A stretch of 34,984 bases of DNA from Actinomycetota bacterium (GTDB lineage: Bacteria > Actinomycetota > Actinomycetes > JACCUZ01). This document shows positions 1-8,710 of the stretch, one piece after another. Position 1 is the first letter of the stretch. Every line of letters starts with the position of its first letter. Below the pieces are notes generated by a model. It did no database searches. It was not told where the DNA came from and saw only the letters and a list, made by a program, of their open reading frames with translations. The stretch lies in NCBI GenBank assembly GCA_030841025.1, contig JAVEDJ010000150.1:1-34984 (forward strand). The letters run 5' to 3'. The position numbers and the translations under genes are program-made.

Positions 1-1398
1 TTCGCCGACCTGGTGCTGTGGCTCCCGCTCGAGCAGGGCCGGGGTGGCTTCGTCGCGGCGGCCCAGATGCGTCCCACGACGGGTCCCACGGTCTATCACG
101 ACGACATCGTCGGCACCGAGGTGCCGCGGGGCCGGCATCCGCAGCTCGAGCTGGCCTACGACCAGGGGCGCATCTGCCGTGAGCGCGACCCCGACTGGCC
201 GGGCAACGTGCCGGTCCGCGAGGAGACCATCCCGGTCGTGCGGGACGACCGGGTGATCGCGGTCGTCAGCCGGCACACCGATCTGGCGGCCGCCCGCACT
301 CCGAGCCGGCTGGAGCTGACCTACCTGCGCACCGCCGACGACCTCGCGTCGATGATCGCGCAGGGCCGGTTCCCACTCCCGGGCGGCGCGGGGCAGGTCG
401 AGGGCGGGCCGCGGGTCGGCGACGGCCTGATCCGGCTCGACGACGCCGGTCTGGTCACCTTCGCCAGCCCGAACGCGCTGTCGGCCTACCGCCGGCTCGG
501 GCTCACCGCTGACCTCACGGGCCGGCATCTCGGTGAGGTGACCGCCGGCCTGGCGCGCCGGGCGCAGCCGGTCGACGAGGGACTGTCGATGGCGATCAGC
601 GGGTGGGCCGCCCGGCAGGCCGAGGTCGAGGCCGGCGGCGCGACGGTCCGGCTGCGCGTCATCCCCCTGACTGCTGGAGCGGAGCGTGCGGCGGCGCTGG
701 TGCTCTGCCGCGACGTCACCGAGGTACGCCGTCAGGAACGCGAGCTGGTCGGCAAGGACGCCACCATCCGCGAGATCCACCACCGGGTGAAGAACAACCT
801 GCAGACCGTCGCCGCCCTGCTGCGGCTGCAGGGCCGTCGGCTACCGGCCGCCGAAGAGACCGCCCGCGACGCCCTGGTGGAGGCCGAGCGTCGCATCGGC
901 TCGATCGCCCTGGTCCACGAGACCCTGTCGCGCACGCTCGACGAGCACGTCGACTTCGACGAGGTGGCCGACCGGGTCGCCGCGCTGGTCGACCTCGCCG
1001 GCGTCGGGGGCGTGCGGGTGGCCCGCGACGGCAGCTTCGGGCCGCTCGTACCGGAGGTTGCCACCCCGCTGGCCCTGGTGCTCGTCGAGCTGGTCCAGAA
1101 CGCCGCCGAGCACGGGCTCGGGGAGGATGGTGGACAGGTCTTCGTGCAGGTACGACGGGGGCCGCGCGCGCTGTGCCTCACCGTCTGGGACGACGGGCCG
1201 GGGAAGGGCGGCGGCGCTGACCTCACGGCCGGCGCCGGGCTGGGCCTGCAGATCGTGCGCACCCTCGTCGAGTCCGAGCTCGGGGGAGAGATCACCAGCA
1301 GTCGCGCCCCCGACGAGGGCGGGGGAGTGCGGGTCACGGTGACGGTGCCCCTGGACACTGACCCGGCCGGGCCAGTGCCCCCTGAGTGGTCCCCGTGA
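1..1398 (+). CDS. pdtaS: PdtaS-like sensor histidine kinase (HisKA_2/HATPase_c), 5' end outside window
   Basis: Reading frame is open to base 1 (FADLVLWLPLEQ...). N-terminal sensor region resembles PdtaS (FADxxxW...RPTTGPTVYHDDIVGT). HisKA_2 phosphoacceptor EIHHRVKNNLQTVAALLRLQ; HATPase motifs ELVQNAAEHG and GAGLGLQIV. Confidence 0.85.
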   Translation, partial: FADLVLWLPLEQGRGGFVAAAQMRPTTGPTVYHDDIVGTEVPRGRHPQLELAYDQGRICRERDPDWPGNVPVREETIPVVRDDRVIAVVSRHTDLAAARTPSRLELTYLRTADDLASMIAQGRFPLPGGAGQVEGGPRVGDGLIRLDDAGLVTFASPNALSAYRRLGLTADLTGRHLGEVTAGLARRAQPVDEGLSMAISGWAARQAEVEAGGATVRLRVIPLTAGAERAAALVLCRDVTEVRRQERELVGKDATIREIHHRVKNNLQTVAALLRLQGRRLPAAEETARDALVEAERRIGSIALVHETLSRTLDEHVDFDEVADRVAALVDLAGVGGVRVARDGSFGPLVPEVATPLALVLVELVQNAAEHGLGEDGGQVFVQVRRGPRALCLTVWDDGPGKGGGADLTAGAGLGLQIVRTLVESELGGEITSSRAPDEGGGVRVTVTVPLDTDPAGPVPPEWSP

Positions 1399-1431
1399 GC
1401 GGTCCCCCGACTGCCGGGCCCCAGCACGACA

Positions 1432-1463
1432 AAGCCCCGGCCGCCCATCGGGGGCCGGGGCTT
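1432..1463. terminator. Bidirectional hairpin terminator between convergent pdtaS-like and whiB genes
   Basis: Perfect 11-bp inverted repeat AAGCCCCGGCC (1432-1442) / GGCCGGGGCTT (1453-1463) with 10-nt loop, in a convergent intergenic gap. Confidence 0.75.
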
Positions 1464-1499
1464 CGTGGCTCGTTCAGGCGCGAGCGTGGCTCGCGCAGG

Positions 1500-1751
1500 T
1501 CAGGCCGTGCGTGCGCGGTTGCGTGCGCTGCGACGCTTGAGCGCACGGCGTTCGTCCTCGCTCATGCCTCCCCAGACACCGGCGTCCTGGCCGGACTCGA
1601 GAGCCCAGGTCAGGCACTGGTCCAGGACGTCGCAGCGACGGCAGACGGCGCGCGCCTCTTCGATCTGCAGGAGCGCCGGGCCGGTGTTCCCGATCGGGAA
1701 GAACAGCTCCGGGTCCTCATCACGGCAGGCTGCGCGGTGGCGCCAGTCCAT
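1500..1751 (-). CDS. whiB1: WhiB-family [4Fe-4S] transcriptional regulator, WhiB1-like
   Basis: MDWRHRAACRDEDPELFFPIGN...CRRCDVLDQCLTWAL...GVWGGMSEDERRALKRR; four cysteines and GVWGG turn, close to remembered WhiB1 sequence. Confidence 0.93.
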   Translation of the reverse strand: MDWRHRAACRDEDPELFFPIGNTGPALLQIEEARAVCRRCDVLDQCLTWALESGQDAGVWGGMSEDERRALKRRSARNRARTA

Positions 1752-2071
1752 GCTGCGTCACTCCTCTTTTCTTGCTTGCTTACGGGGGACAGTGATCTCT
1801 TCGCGGGCGAGCCTTGTGAAACCGTTCACGAGCTCCCCCGCGCATGAACCGGACCGTGTGGTCCCCCATGCTGACGGGTTTTGCTCGAGCGGTGCGCTGC
1901 CCGGGCGCACCCGCGTGAAACACCTGCCGTCAACCTTGGCAAACCAGGCTGCTTGTTACAAGGCTCGGCGTCGATCTTTTTACGCCACGGTGTGTCACGT
2001 ATGTCACAGGCGTGTAGCCGGACCATCACCCGGTGTGGACGATCTGTCCTAAAAGGACCGAAAGCGACCGA

Positions 2072-3052
2072 TCAGCACACTACGCGGAGCGCATCCGGCA
2101 CCGAGGTGAACGAGGCGCCGTCCCGGCTGCCCAACGGCTCGCCGTCGACCTGCAGGGCGACCGGCCGCGAGGCGGTGACGGTGAACGACGAGAGATCGTG
2201 CCGATTGAGCGCCGCGCGGCCCAGCGGCTCGCGCTGCCGCCGGGAGACGATCTGCCGCACCTGCCGGAGGGTGCTGACTGTGCGTAGCGAGCGCAGGGCG
2301 TAGAGGTCCAGCCCGGTGTCGAAGGAGGCACGCGGGAACGGACCGATGGGGCGGGTCCCCAGATAGGTCCACGGTGCCGTGTTCGCGACCATCACCAGGT
2401 GCAGGTCCGTGTCGTCGGGCAGCGGCTCGTGCGGCGCGCCGGGCTCCCGGCCGGGCTGTTGTCCCGGCTGGGGCCCCGTGTAGGAGACGGTGAGCGCCGG
2501 GTGCCGGCGGTCGGTGCCGGCGAAGAAGCGGCGCAGCGCCGCCCGGAAGTAGTCGTGCGCGCCCGTACGGCCGCTGGACTCGGCGCGGCGGCGGTCGACC
2601 TCCTCGACCACCTCGGCGTCCCAGCCGAGGCCCGCGTTGAACGTGAACCAGCGGGCGTCGACCTGCCCGAGGCCGACGCGGCGTCGGCGACCGTCGCGCA
2701 GCGCGGTCAGCAGTGCACCGGTCGCCTCGACGGGATCCCGCGGCACGCCGAGAGCACGGGCGAAGACGTTGGCGCCGCCGCCGGGCACCACGGCCAGATC
2801 GGGCACGTCGGGGTGCGGCCCGTCGGCGAGCAGCCCGTTGACCACCTCGTTGACGGTGCCGTCGCCGCCGAAGGCGATGACGATCCCCATGCCGTCGGCT
2901 CGGGCCTGCCGGGCCAGCTCGGTCGCGTGCGCTCGGTGCGTCGTGTGTGCCACCTCGAGCTTGAGCTCGCCCTCGAGCGCAGCCACCAGTACCTCGCGGG
3001 TGCGGGCAGACGCTGTGGTCGCATTGGGGTTCACGACCAGCAACGCCCTCAT
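2072..3052 (-). CDS. Diacylglycerol/lipid kinase family protein
   Basis: MRALLVVNPNATTASARTREVL... and GGDGTVNEVVNGLL catalytic motif. Start chosen at the internal ATG of the 348-aa ORF. Confidence 0.88.
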   Translation of the reverse strand: MRALLVVNPNATTASARTREVLVAALEGELKLEVAHTTHRAHATELARQARADGMGIVIAFGGDGTVNEVVNGLLADGPHPDVPDLAVVPGGGANVFARALGVPRDPVEATGALLTALRDGRRRRVGLGQVDARWFTFNAGLGWDAEVVEEVDRRRAESSGRTGAHDYFRAALRRFFAGTDRRHPALTVSYTGPQPGQQPGREPGAPHEPLPDDTDLHLVMVANTAPWTYLGTRPIGPFPRASFDTGLDLYALRSLRTVSTLRQVRQIVSRRQREPLGRAALNRHDLSSFTVTASRPVALQVDGEPLGSRDGASFTSVPDALRVVC

Positions 3053-3109
3053 GGCGGCCCAGGATAGCCGTGGACCCCGCCCCTGGGCTGCCCGATAGTC
3101 TGCGTCCCC

Positions 3110-3514
3110 GTGCCGCAATCACCGCTGCCGCGCTCACCGCTGGCGCTCGTTGCCGGCCTGGTGGGCCTGCAGGGAGTGGTCCTGGTGGTCATCGCGGTCG
3201 CCTTCGTCGTCGAGCTCGCCGTGGCGACGGCCGCCGACGTCACCCGAGCCCTCGTCACCGCCCTGCTCGCGCTGGTCAGCGGGGTCGCCCTGCTGCTGGT
3301 CGCCCGTGGCCTGCGACAGGGGCGCCGGTGGGCCCGGGCACCTGCGCTGGTGACCAACCTGATCCTGGTACCGGTCGCGATCGGGCTCTTCCAGGGCGGT
3401 CGCTGGCAGGTCGGCGCGCCGCTGCTCGCGGCGGCGGCCGCGGTCGTCGTACTGCTGTTCTCGCGTCCGGTGAACGCGGTGCTCGACGAGACCGACCCCG
3501 ACCAGCAGCGCTGA
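3110..3514 (+). CDS. Small integral membrane protein of unknown function
   Basis: 134-aa ORF with four hydrophobic segments (LALVAGLVGLQGVVLVVIAVAFVV; VTALLALVSGVALLLVA; LVTNLILVPVAIGLF; LLAAAAAVVVLLF). Confidence 0.65.
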   Translation: MPQSPLPRSPLALVAGLVGLQGVVLVVIAVAFVVELAVATAADVTRALVTALLALVSGVALLLVARGLRQGRRWARAPALVTNLILVPVAIGLFQGGRWQVGAPLLAAAAAVVVLLFSRPVNAVLDETDPDQQR

Positions 3515-3526
3515 GGCGGCGGCCCC

Positions 3527-4474
3527 TCACTCCTCGACGAGCAGGCCCTCCCGCAGCTGGGCCAGCGTGCGCGCGAGCAGTCGGGACACGTGCATCTGCG
3601 AGATGCCCACCTCGGCCGCGATCTCGGACTGCGTCATGTTCTTGAAGAACCGGAGCATAAGGATCTTCTTCTCACGCGGTGGCAGGCTCTCGAGCATCGG
3701 CTTGAGCGATTCGCGGTACTCCACCCCCTGCAGCGACTCGTCCTCGACGCCGAGGGTCTCCGACACCGGCATGGGCTCGTCGCCGCTGCCGGAGTCGCCG
3801 GCGTCCAGGGAGAGCGTGCTGTAGGCGTTGGCCGACGCCAGGCCCTCGAGGACCTCTTCGTCGCTGATCGTGAGGTGGGCTGCGAGCTCCGAGACCGTAG
3901 GCGCCCGGCCCTGTTTCTGGGACAGCTCGCTGGTCGCCGAGGCGAGCGAGAGCCGCAGCTCCTGGAGGCGGCGCGGCACCCGGACGGCCCAGCCCTTGTC
4001 GCGGAAGTGCCGCTTGATCTCGCCGACGATGGTCGGCGTGGCGTACGTCGAGAACTCGACGCCTCGCTCGAGATCGAAGCGGTCGACCGACTTGATCAGT
4101 CCGATCGTCGCGACCTGCACGAGGTCGTCGTAGGGCTCGCCGCGGTTGCGGAACCGGCGGGCCAGGTGCTCAACGAGCGGCAGGTGCGCCTCGACGAGAG
4201 CGTCGCGGGCACGCTGTCGCACCGGGTCGCTCTCGGCGGCGGACTGCAGCTCGACGAACAGCTCGCGGGTGCGTTCGCGGTCGACGGAGAGACGGGAGCT
4301 CTGCCGCGGCGGAGCCGGCGTGTCGGCACCGCCATCCGGCGTCGCGCCCTCGAGCGCGCCGGCATCGGCCGTGCTGTCGGCACCCTCGGGCTCGGCGACG
4401 CCCTCGCTGAGGCTGGGCTCGTGCGTGGGCGGCTCGCTGGCGGGCTCGGCCGCCGCCTTGGCAGGAGAGGTCAC
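3527..4474 (-). CDS. sigF: RNA polymerase sigma factor, SigB/SigF family
   Basis: Region 2 motif YDDLVQVATIGLIKSVDRFD, EFSTYATPTIVGEIKRHFRDKGWAVRVPRRLQEL; region 4 LPPREKKILMLRFFKNMTQSEIAAEVGISQMHVSRLL. About 65-aa low-complexity N-terminal extension. Confidence 0.92.
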   Translation of the reverse strand: MTSPAKAAAEPASEPPTHEPSLSEGVAEPEGADSTADAGALEGATPDGGADTPAPPRQSSRLSVDRERTRELFVELQSAAESDPVRQRARDALVEAHLPLVEHLARRFRNRGEPYDDLVQVATIGLIKSVDRFDLERGVEFSTYATPTIVGEIKRHFRDKGWAVRVPRRLQELRLSLASATSELSQKQGRAPTVSELAAHLTISDEEVLEGLASANAYSTLSLDAGDSGSGDEPMPVSETLGVEDESLQGVEYRESLKPMLESLPPREKKILMLRFFKNMTQSEIAAEVGISQMHVSRLLARTLAQLREGLLVEE

Positions 4475-4478
4475 ACCG

Positions 4479-4943
4479 TCACCCGCTGCCGGTCGGAGTG
4501 CGGCGCTTGCGCAGCTGGATCCAGACGTCGCGCTCCGCGTTGGTCCCGGTGTCCACGTCGCCCGCCAGAGCGCTCAGCACGGTCCACGAGAAGGTGTCGC
4601 GCTCGGGCAGCTGGCCGCGCGTGGTCGGGATCGTCACGGTCACCGTGAGCGTGTCGGGCGTCAGCTCGAACCGGCAGGTCAAGGTAGCGGTCTCGATGGC
4701 ATGCGGCAACAGCATCGCGCAGGCCTCGTCGACCGCGATGCGCAGGTCCTCGATCTCGTCCAGGGTGAAGTCCAGCCGAGCGGCGAGGCCGGCGGTGGCG
4801 GTGCGCAGCACCGAGAGATAGGCCGAGTCGGCCGGCAGCCGGATCTCGACGGCGTCCTCGATGGCCGTCTCCACGCCCTGCGCCTGGGCAGCCGGGACCG
4901 CCTCACCCAACGATGCGCTGCTCGTGACCACCCGTTCACTCAC
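4479..4943 (-). CDS. Anti-sigma factor, RsbW/UsfX-type GHKL serine kinase
   Basis: DEIEDLRIAVDEACAMLLPHA N-box-type motif; directly upstream of and tightly coupled to sigF. GTG start chosen inside the 188-aa ORF. Confidence 0.85.
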   Translation of the reverse strand: MSERVVTSSASLGEAVPAAQAQGVETAIEDAVEIRLPADSAYLSVLRTATAGLAARLDFTLDEIEDLRIAVDEACAMLLPHAIETATLTCRFELTPDTLTVTVTIPTTRGQLPERDTFSWTVLSALAGDVDTGTNAERDVWIQLRKRRTPTGSG

Positions 4944-5125
4944 CCTTGTCCTCCGGTCGTTCCCTGCCCTCGATCCGACGAGACCGCACGGTACAGGCCG
5001 GATCGGGACACCCGCAGACCCCGGTCGGCCGCTGGACCGCCGCATTTAACCACCACAGCTGCTTGAGCGAGGGCTTGGTCCTGCCGACCATCAAAGCACG
5101 CCGACCGAGGAACGGATCGTCCGCA

Positions 5126-6709
5126 ATGCATTCGACCCGCACCGCTATCGCCGCCGGAGCCGCCGCGCTCGTGGTCGGCGCCTTTGCCATGTTCCTCGGC
5201 GTGAGCGGCGCCAGCGACGACACGGTGCTGGTCGTGAACAACCTGCTGCAGACCCTCGCCGCCCTCGCTGCCGGGCTGGTCTGCGCCTCAGTGGCGGTCT
5301 ACGGGCGGACCGGGCGGCGCTTCGGCTGGATGTCGATGGGTGTCGCACTGGTTGGCTGGGGCCTCGGCCAGGCCTACTGGAGCTGGTCCGAGATCGTCGC
5401 CAAGACCGAGACGCCGTTCCCGTCTCCGGCCGACGTCGGGTTCCTCGTCTTCCCCGTCGCGGCGGCGGTCGCGGTCCTGAGCTTCCAAAAGGAGACCTCG
5501 GCGGGCCGGTCCCGGCTGCGGGCCGCCTCGGACGGGGCGATCGTCTCGACGGCGTTGTTCCTCATCAGCTGGGCCTTGGTCCTCGGACCGGTGTACGACG
5601 CCGGTGGCGACAACGCGTTCGCCTTCGGCGTCGCGGTGGCCTATCCCATCAGCGACCTGCTCGTGGTGGCGCTGGTCTTCCTGCTGCTCTCCCGGACTGC
5701 CGGCAACCGGACGCCCATGCTCGTACTTTCCGCCGGCCTGCTGGCCATGGCTGTTGCCGACAGCGGTTTTGCCTATCTCTCGACCTCGGGTGACTACCAC
5801 ACGGGCAGCATCATCGACGTGGCCTGGGTGGCGGCCTTCCTGCTGTGCGCCGTGGCCGCCGTGTCGGACATGGGCAGCTCGCACCGCACCAGCGACTTCA
5901 CCGGCGTCACGAAGCTGGCCTTATACCTGCCACTGGTGCCGTTCGTGGCCGGGACGGTAGTGCTTGCCGGAGAGGCTTGGGAGTCGAGGATGGATCATGC
6001 CCTCGTCGTCTCCGGGATCCTGCTGCTGTGCCTCATCGCGTTTCGGCAGATGCTCGTGCTGAACGAGAACGGTCTGCTGGTCAGGACCGTTCACCAACGC
6101 GAGGAGCAGCTGCGTCACCAGGCCTTCCACGACCCGTTGACGGGCCTGGCCAACCGGCTGCTGTTCCGCGACCGGCTCGAGCACGCGGCGAGCGTGCGGC
6201 AGCGGGACACCAACGACCTGACCGTGCTCTTCCTCGACCTCGACGACTTCAAGCTGGTCAACGACCGGCTCGGGCACGCCGCGGGTGACGCCCTGCTGGT
6301 TGATGTGGCCGAGCGGATGCGTGCTTGCCTTCGCAAGGGCGACACGGTGGCGCGTCTCGGTGGTGACGAGTTCGCCGTACTTCTCGAGGACGACCGTGAG
6401 CCTGCCGATCAGCTGGCCCGCCGCATCGTCGACTCGATGGAGATGCCGTTCCAGCTGGGCAGGCAGCGGGTGCAGGTGACCGGCAGCGTCGGTGTCGCGA
6501 CCCTGGCGGTCGCCGGCGAGGACGCGCAGGCCGTCTCCGACCGACTGTTGCAGTGCGCCGATGTCGCCATGTACACCGCCAAGCGCCAGCACAAGGGTTC
6601 CTACGTCGTGTGGCACCCCTCGCTGCGCATGGACGTAGGGCACGGCCAGCATGCGCCCGACCCGGAGCACGGCAGGGCCAGCACCGCGAGCGAGGCCGTC
6701 GCGCGCTGA
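5126..6709 (+). CDS. Membrane-anchored GGDEF diguanylate cyclase
   Basis: Multiple N-terminal TM segments; HDPLTGLANRLLFRDRL...ARLGGDEFAVLLEDD active site; RxxD (RKGD) I-site five residues before GGDEF. Start at ATG 5126. Confidence 0.92.
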   Translation: MHSTRTAIAAGAAALVVGAFAMFLGVSGASDDTVLVVNNLLQTLAALAAGLVCASVAVYGRTGRRFGWMSMGVALVGWGLGQAYWSWSEIVAKTETPFPSPADVGFLVFPVAAAVAVLSFQKETSAGRSRLRAASDGAIVSTALFLISWALVLGPVYDAGGDNAFAFGVAVAYPISDLLVVALVFLLLSRTAGNRTPMLVLSAGLLAMAVADSGFAYLSTSGDYHTGSIIDVAWVAAFLLCAVAAVSDMGSSHRTSDFTGVTKLALYLPLVPFVAGTVVLAGEAWESRMDHALVVSGILLLCLIAFRQMLVLNENGLLVRTVHQREEQLRHQAFHDPLTGLANRLLFRDRLEHAASVRQRDTNDLTVLFLDLDDFKLVNDRLGHAAGDALLVDVAERMRACLRKGDTVARLGGDEFAVLLEDDREPADQLARRIVDSMEMPFQLGRQRVQVTGSVGVATLAVAGEDAQAVSDRLLQCADVAMYTAKRQHKGSYVVWHPSLRMDVGHGQHAPDPEHGRASTASEAVAR

Positions 6710-6733
6710 CGACCGCCCAGGTCAGTCCAACGG

Positions 6734-7252
6734 TCAATCCCGCGTTACGTCCCGCGCCGCCAACGTTCGCAGTGCGTCACCGGTGAGCCGCTGCACCGTC
6801 CACTCGTCCATCGGTACCGCATCGATGGAGCGGTAGAACGCGATGGCTTTCTCGTTCCAGTCGAGCACCCACCACTCCAGCCGGCCGTAGTCGCGGTCCA
6901 GGCAGATCCCGGCGAGCTCGCGCAGGAGTGCAGTACCGACGCCGCAGCCGCGCGCCTCCGGCCGCACGTACAGGTCCTCCAGGTAGAGGCCGTGCTTGCC
7001 CAGCCACGTCGAGAAGTTGGGGAACCACAACGCATAGCCCACCGGTTGACCGACAACCTCGGCGATGTGGCAGAACACTGCAGGCTGCCCGGCGAACAGG
7101 CTCTCCCGCAGATTCTCCTCGGTGGCCAGCACCTCGTGCAGCGACCGCTCGAACTCCGCCAGCTCGCGGATCATCGAGAGGATCAGCGGGACGTCGTCGA
7201 CGGTGGCCGTCCGCACGACGACCGCCTCGCTGCGCTCCTCGGGTGCGGTCAT
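6734..7252 (-). CDS. GNAT N-acetyltransferase (diamine/SSAT-like)
   Basis: VRTATVDDVPLILSMIRELAEFE...GYALWFPNFSTWLGKHGLYLEDLYVRPEARGCGVGTALLRELA...WWVLDWNEKAIAFY; motif A R/QxxGxG/A present. Start taken at the second Met (MTAPEE). Confidence 0.88.
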   Translation of the reverse strand: MTAPEERSEAVVVRTATVDDVPLILSMIRELAEFERSLHEVLATEENLRESLFAGQPAVFCHIAEVVGQPVGYALWFPNFSTWLGKHGLYLEDLYVRPEARGCGVGTALLRELAGICLDRDYGRLEWWVLDWNEKAIAFYRSIDAVPMDEWTVQRLTGDALRTLAARDVTRD

Positions 7253-7313
7253 GACGACATCCAACCGGGCGGGCGGAGCGCCTGCAGCCTCGGGTCGCGT
7301 TCAGGTGGTCGAG

Positions 7314-8591
7314 TCAGCCCCGTGGCTCGATGACCTTCTTCCCGAGATAGGGCACCAGCACCTCGGGCACCTCGACGGTTCCGTCGCTGCGCTGTCCGTG
7401 CTCGATGATCGCGGCCCACACGCGTGGAGTCGCCAGGCCCGAGCCGTTGAGGGTGTTGACCGGCGCGGTGCGACCGCCGGGCACGCGGTAGCGGATGTTG
7501 CCGCGGCGGGCCTGGAAGTCGGTGAAGTTGCCGACCGACGAGACCTCCAGCCACTTGTCCACGCCGGGGGCGTAGACCTCGAGGTCGAAGATGCGCGAGG
7601 ACGAGAACGTCAGGTCGCCCGCGGCCAGATCAACCACGCGGTAGGGCAGCTCGAGCCGCTGCAGTGACGTCTCCGCGTCGTTGAGCAGCTGCTCGAACTC
7701 CTGCTGAACGGTGTCCGGCGTGCAGATGCGCACCAGCTCGACCTTGTGGAACTCGTGGACCCGTTGGAGCCCGCGGGTGTCCTTGCCCGCGGACCCTGCC
7801 TCGCGCCGGAAGCACGCCGAGTAGGTCATGTAGCGCTTGGGCAGCTCCTCCGGGTCGAGGATCTCGTCCTGGTGCAGGCCCGTGAGGGGCACCTCGCCGG
7901 TGGGGATGAGCCACAGGTCGTCGCTCTCGATGTTGTAGGCGTCGTCGGCGAACTTCGGCAGGTGCCCGGTCCCCTCCATCAGCTGCCCACGCACGACGTG
8001 CGGCGCGAGGACCTCGGTGTAGGTCTCGCCGTGCAGGTCGAGCGCAAACTGCCCGAGGGCCCGCACGAGCCGGGCGCCGTCGCCGTAGAGCAGCGCGAAG
8101 CCGGAGCCGCTGAGCTTGGCGGCGCGCTCGGGGTCGAAGATGCCGAGGTCGCCGGCGACGTCCCAGTGCGGTCGGTAGGTGGTGCCGCGGAACTCCTCCT
8201 CCGCACGCCCCCAGCTGCGCAGCACCACGTTGTCGGCCTCGCCGCCGTCGGGTGCCTCGGGCGCCGGCAGGTTGGGCAGCTGCAGCATCTCCTGGCGCGC
8301 AGCGTCCTCGGCCTCCCGGTTCCTGGTCTCCTGCTGGGCGATGCGCGCCTTGAGGTCACCGAGCCCGGCTCGCTCGGTCTCGGCCGAGGGATCCTTGGCG
8401 GCCATCAGCCGCCCGACCTCCTTGGACCGGCGGTTCATCTCCGCCCGCATCGACTCGAGCTCGGACAGCACACTGCGGCGGTTGGCGAGCGCGTCACGCG
8501 CGGCCAGCACCGTGTCCTCGGCGACGCCCTTGCGGGCGAGGGCCGCGACGACAGTCTCGGTGTCGTCGAGCAGGAGGTTTGCGTCGAGCAT
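7314..8591 (-). CDS. serS: Seryl-tRNA synthetase
   Basis: Class II motif TGEVPLTGLHQDEILDPEELPKRYMTYSACFRREAGSAGKDTRGLQRVHEFHKVELV; N-terminal MLDANLL coiled-coil arm; C-terminal NGSGLATPRVWAAIIEHGQ. Confidence 0.97.
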   Translation of the reverse strand: MLDANLLLDDTETVVAALARKGVAEDTVLAARDALANRRSVLSELESMRAEMNRRSKEVGRLMAAKDPSAETERAGLGDLKARIAQQETRNREAEDAARQEMLQLPNLPAPEAPDGGEADNVVLRSWGRAEEEFRGTTYRPHWDVAGDLGIFDPERAAKLSGSGFALLYGDGARLVRALGQFALDLHGETYTEVLAPHVVRGQLMEGTGHLPKFADDAYNIESDDLWLIPTGEVPLTGLHQDEILDPEELPKRYMTYSACFRREAGSAGKDTRGLQRVHEFHKVELVRICTPDTVQQEFEQLLNDAETSLQRLELPYRVVDLAAGDLTFSSSRIFDLEVYAPGVDKWLEVSSVGNFTDFQARRGNIRYRVPGGRTAPVNTLNGSGLATPRVWAAIIEHGQRSDGTVEVPEVLVPYLGKKVIEPRG

Positions 8592-8710
8592 CAGGATCTA
8601 CTTTCGCGGTAACAGGGCGGTTGCGACGTGCTGCTGCGGCCGGGACTCCGGTCGCAGGGACAAATCGAGACTAGCGCCGTTGGGCGGGACGGTCGGGGGA
8701 CGGCACTTCG

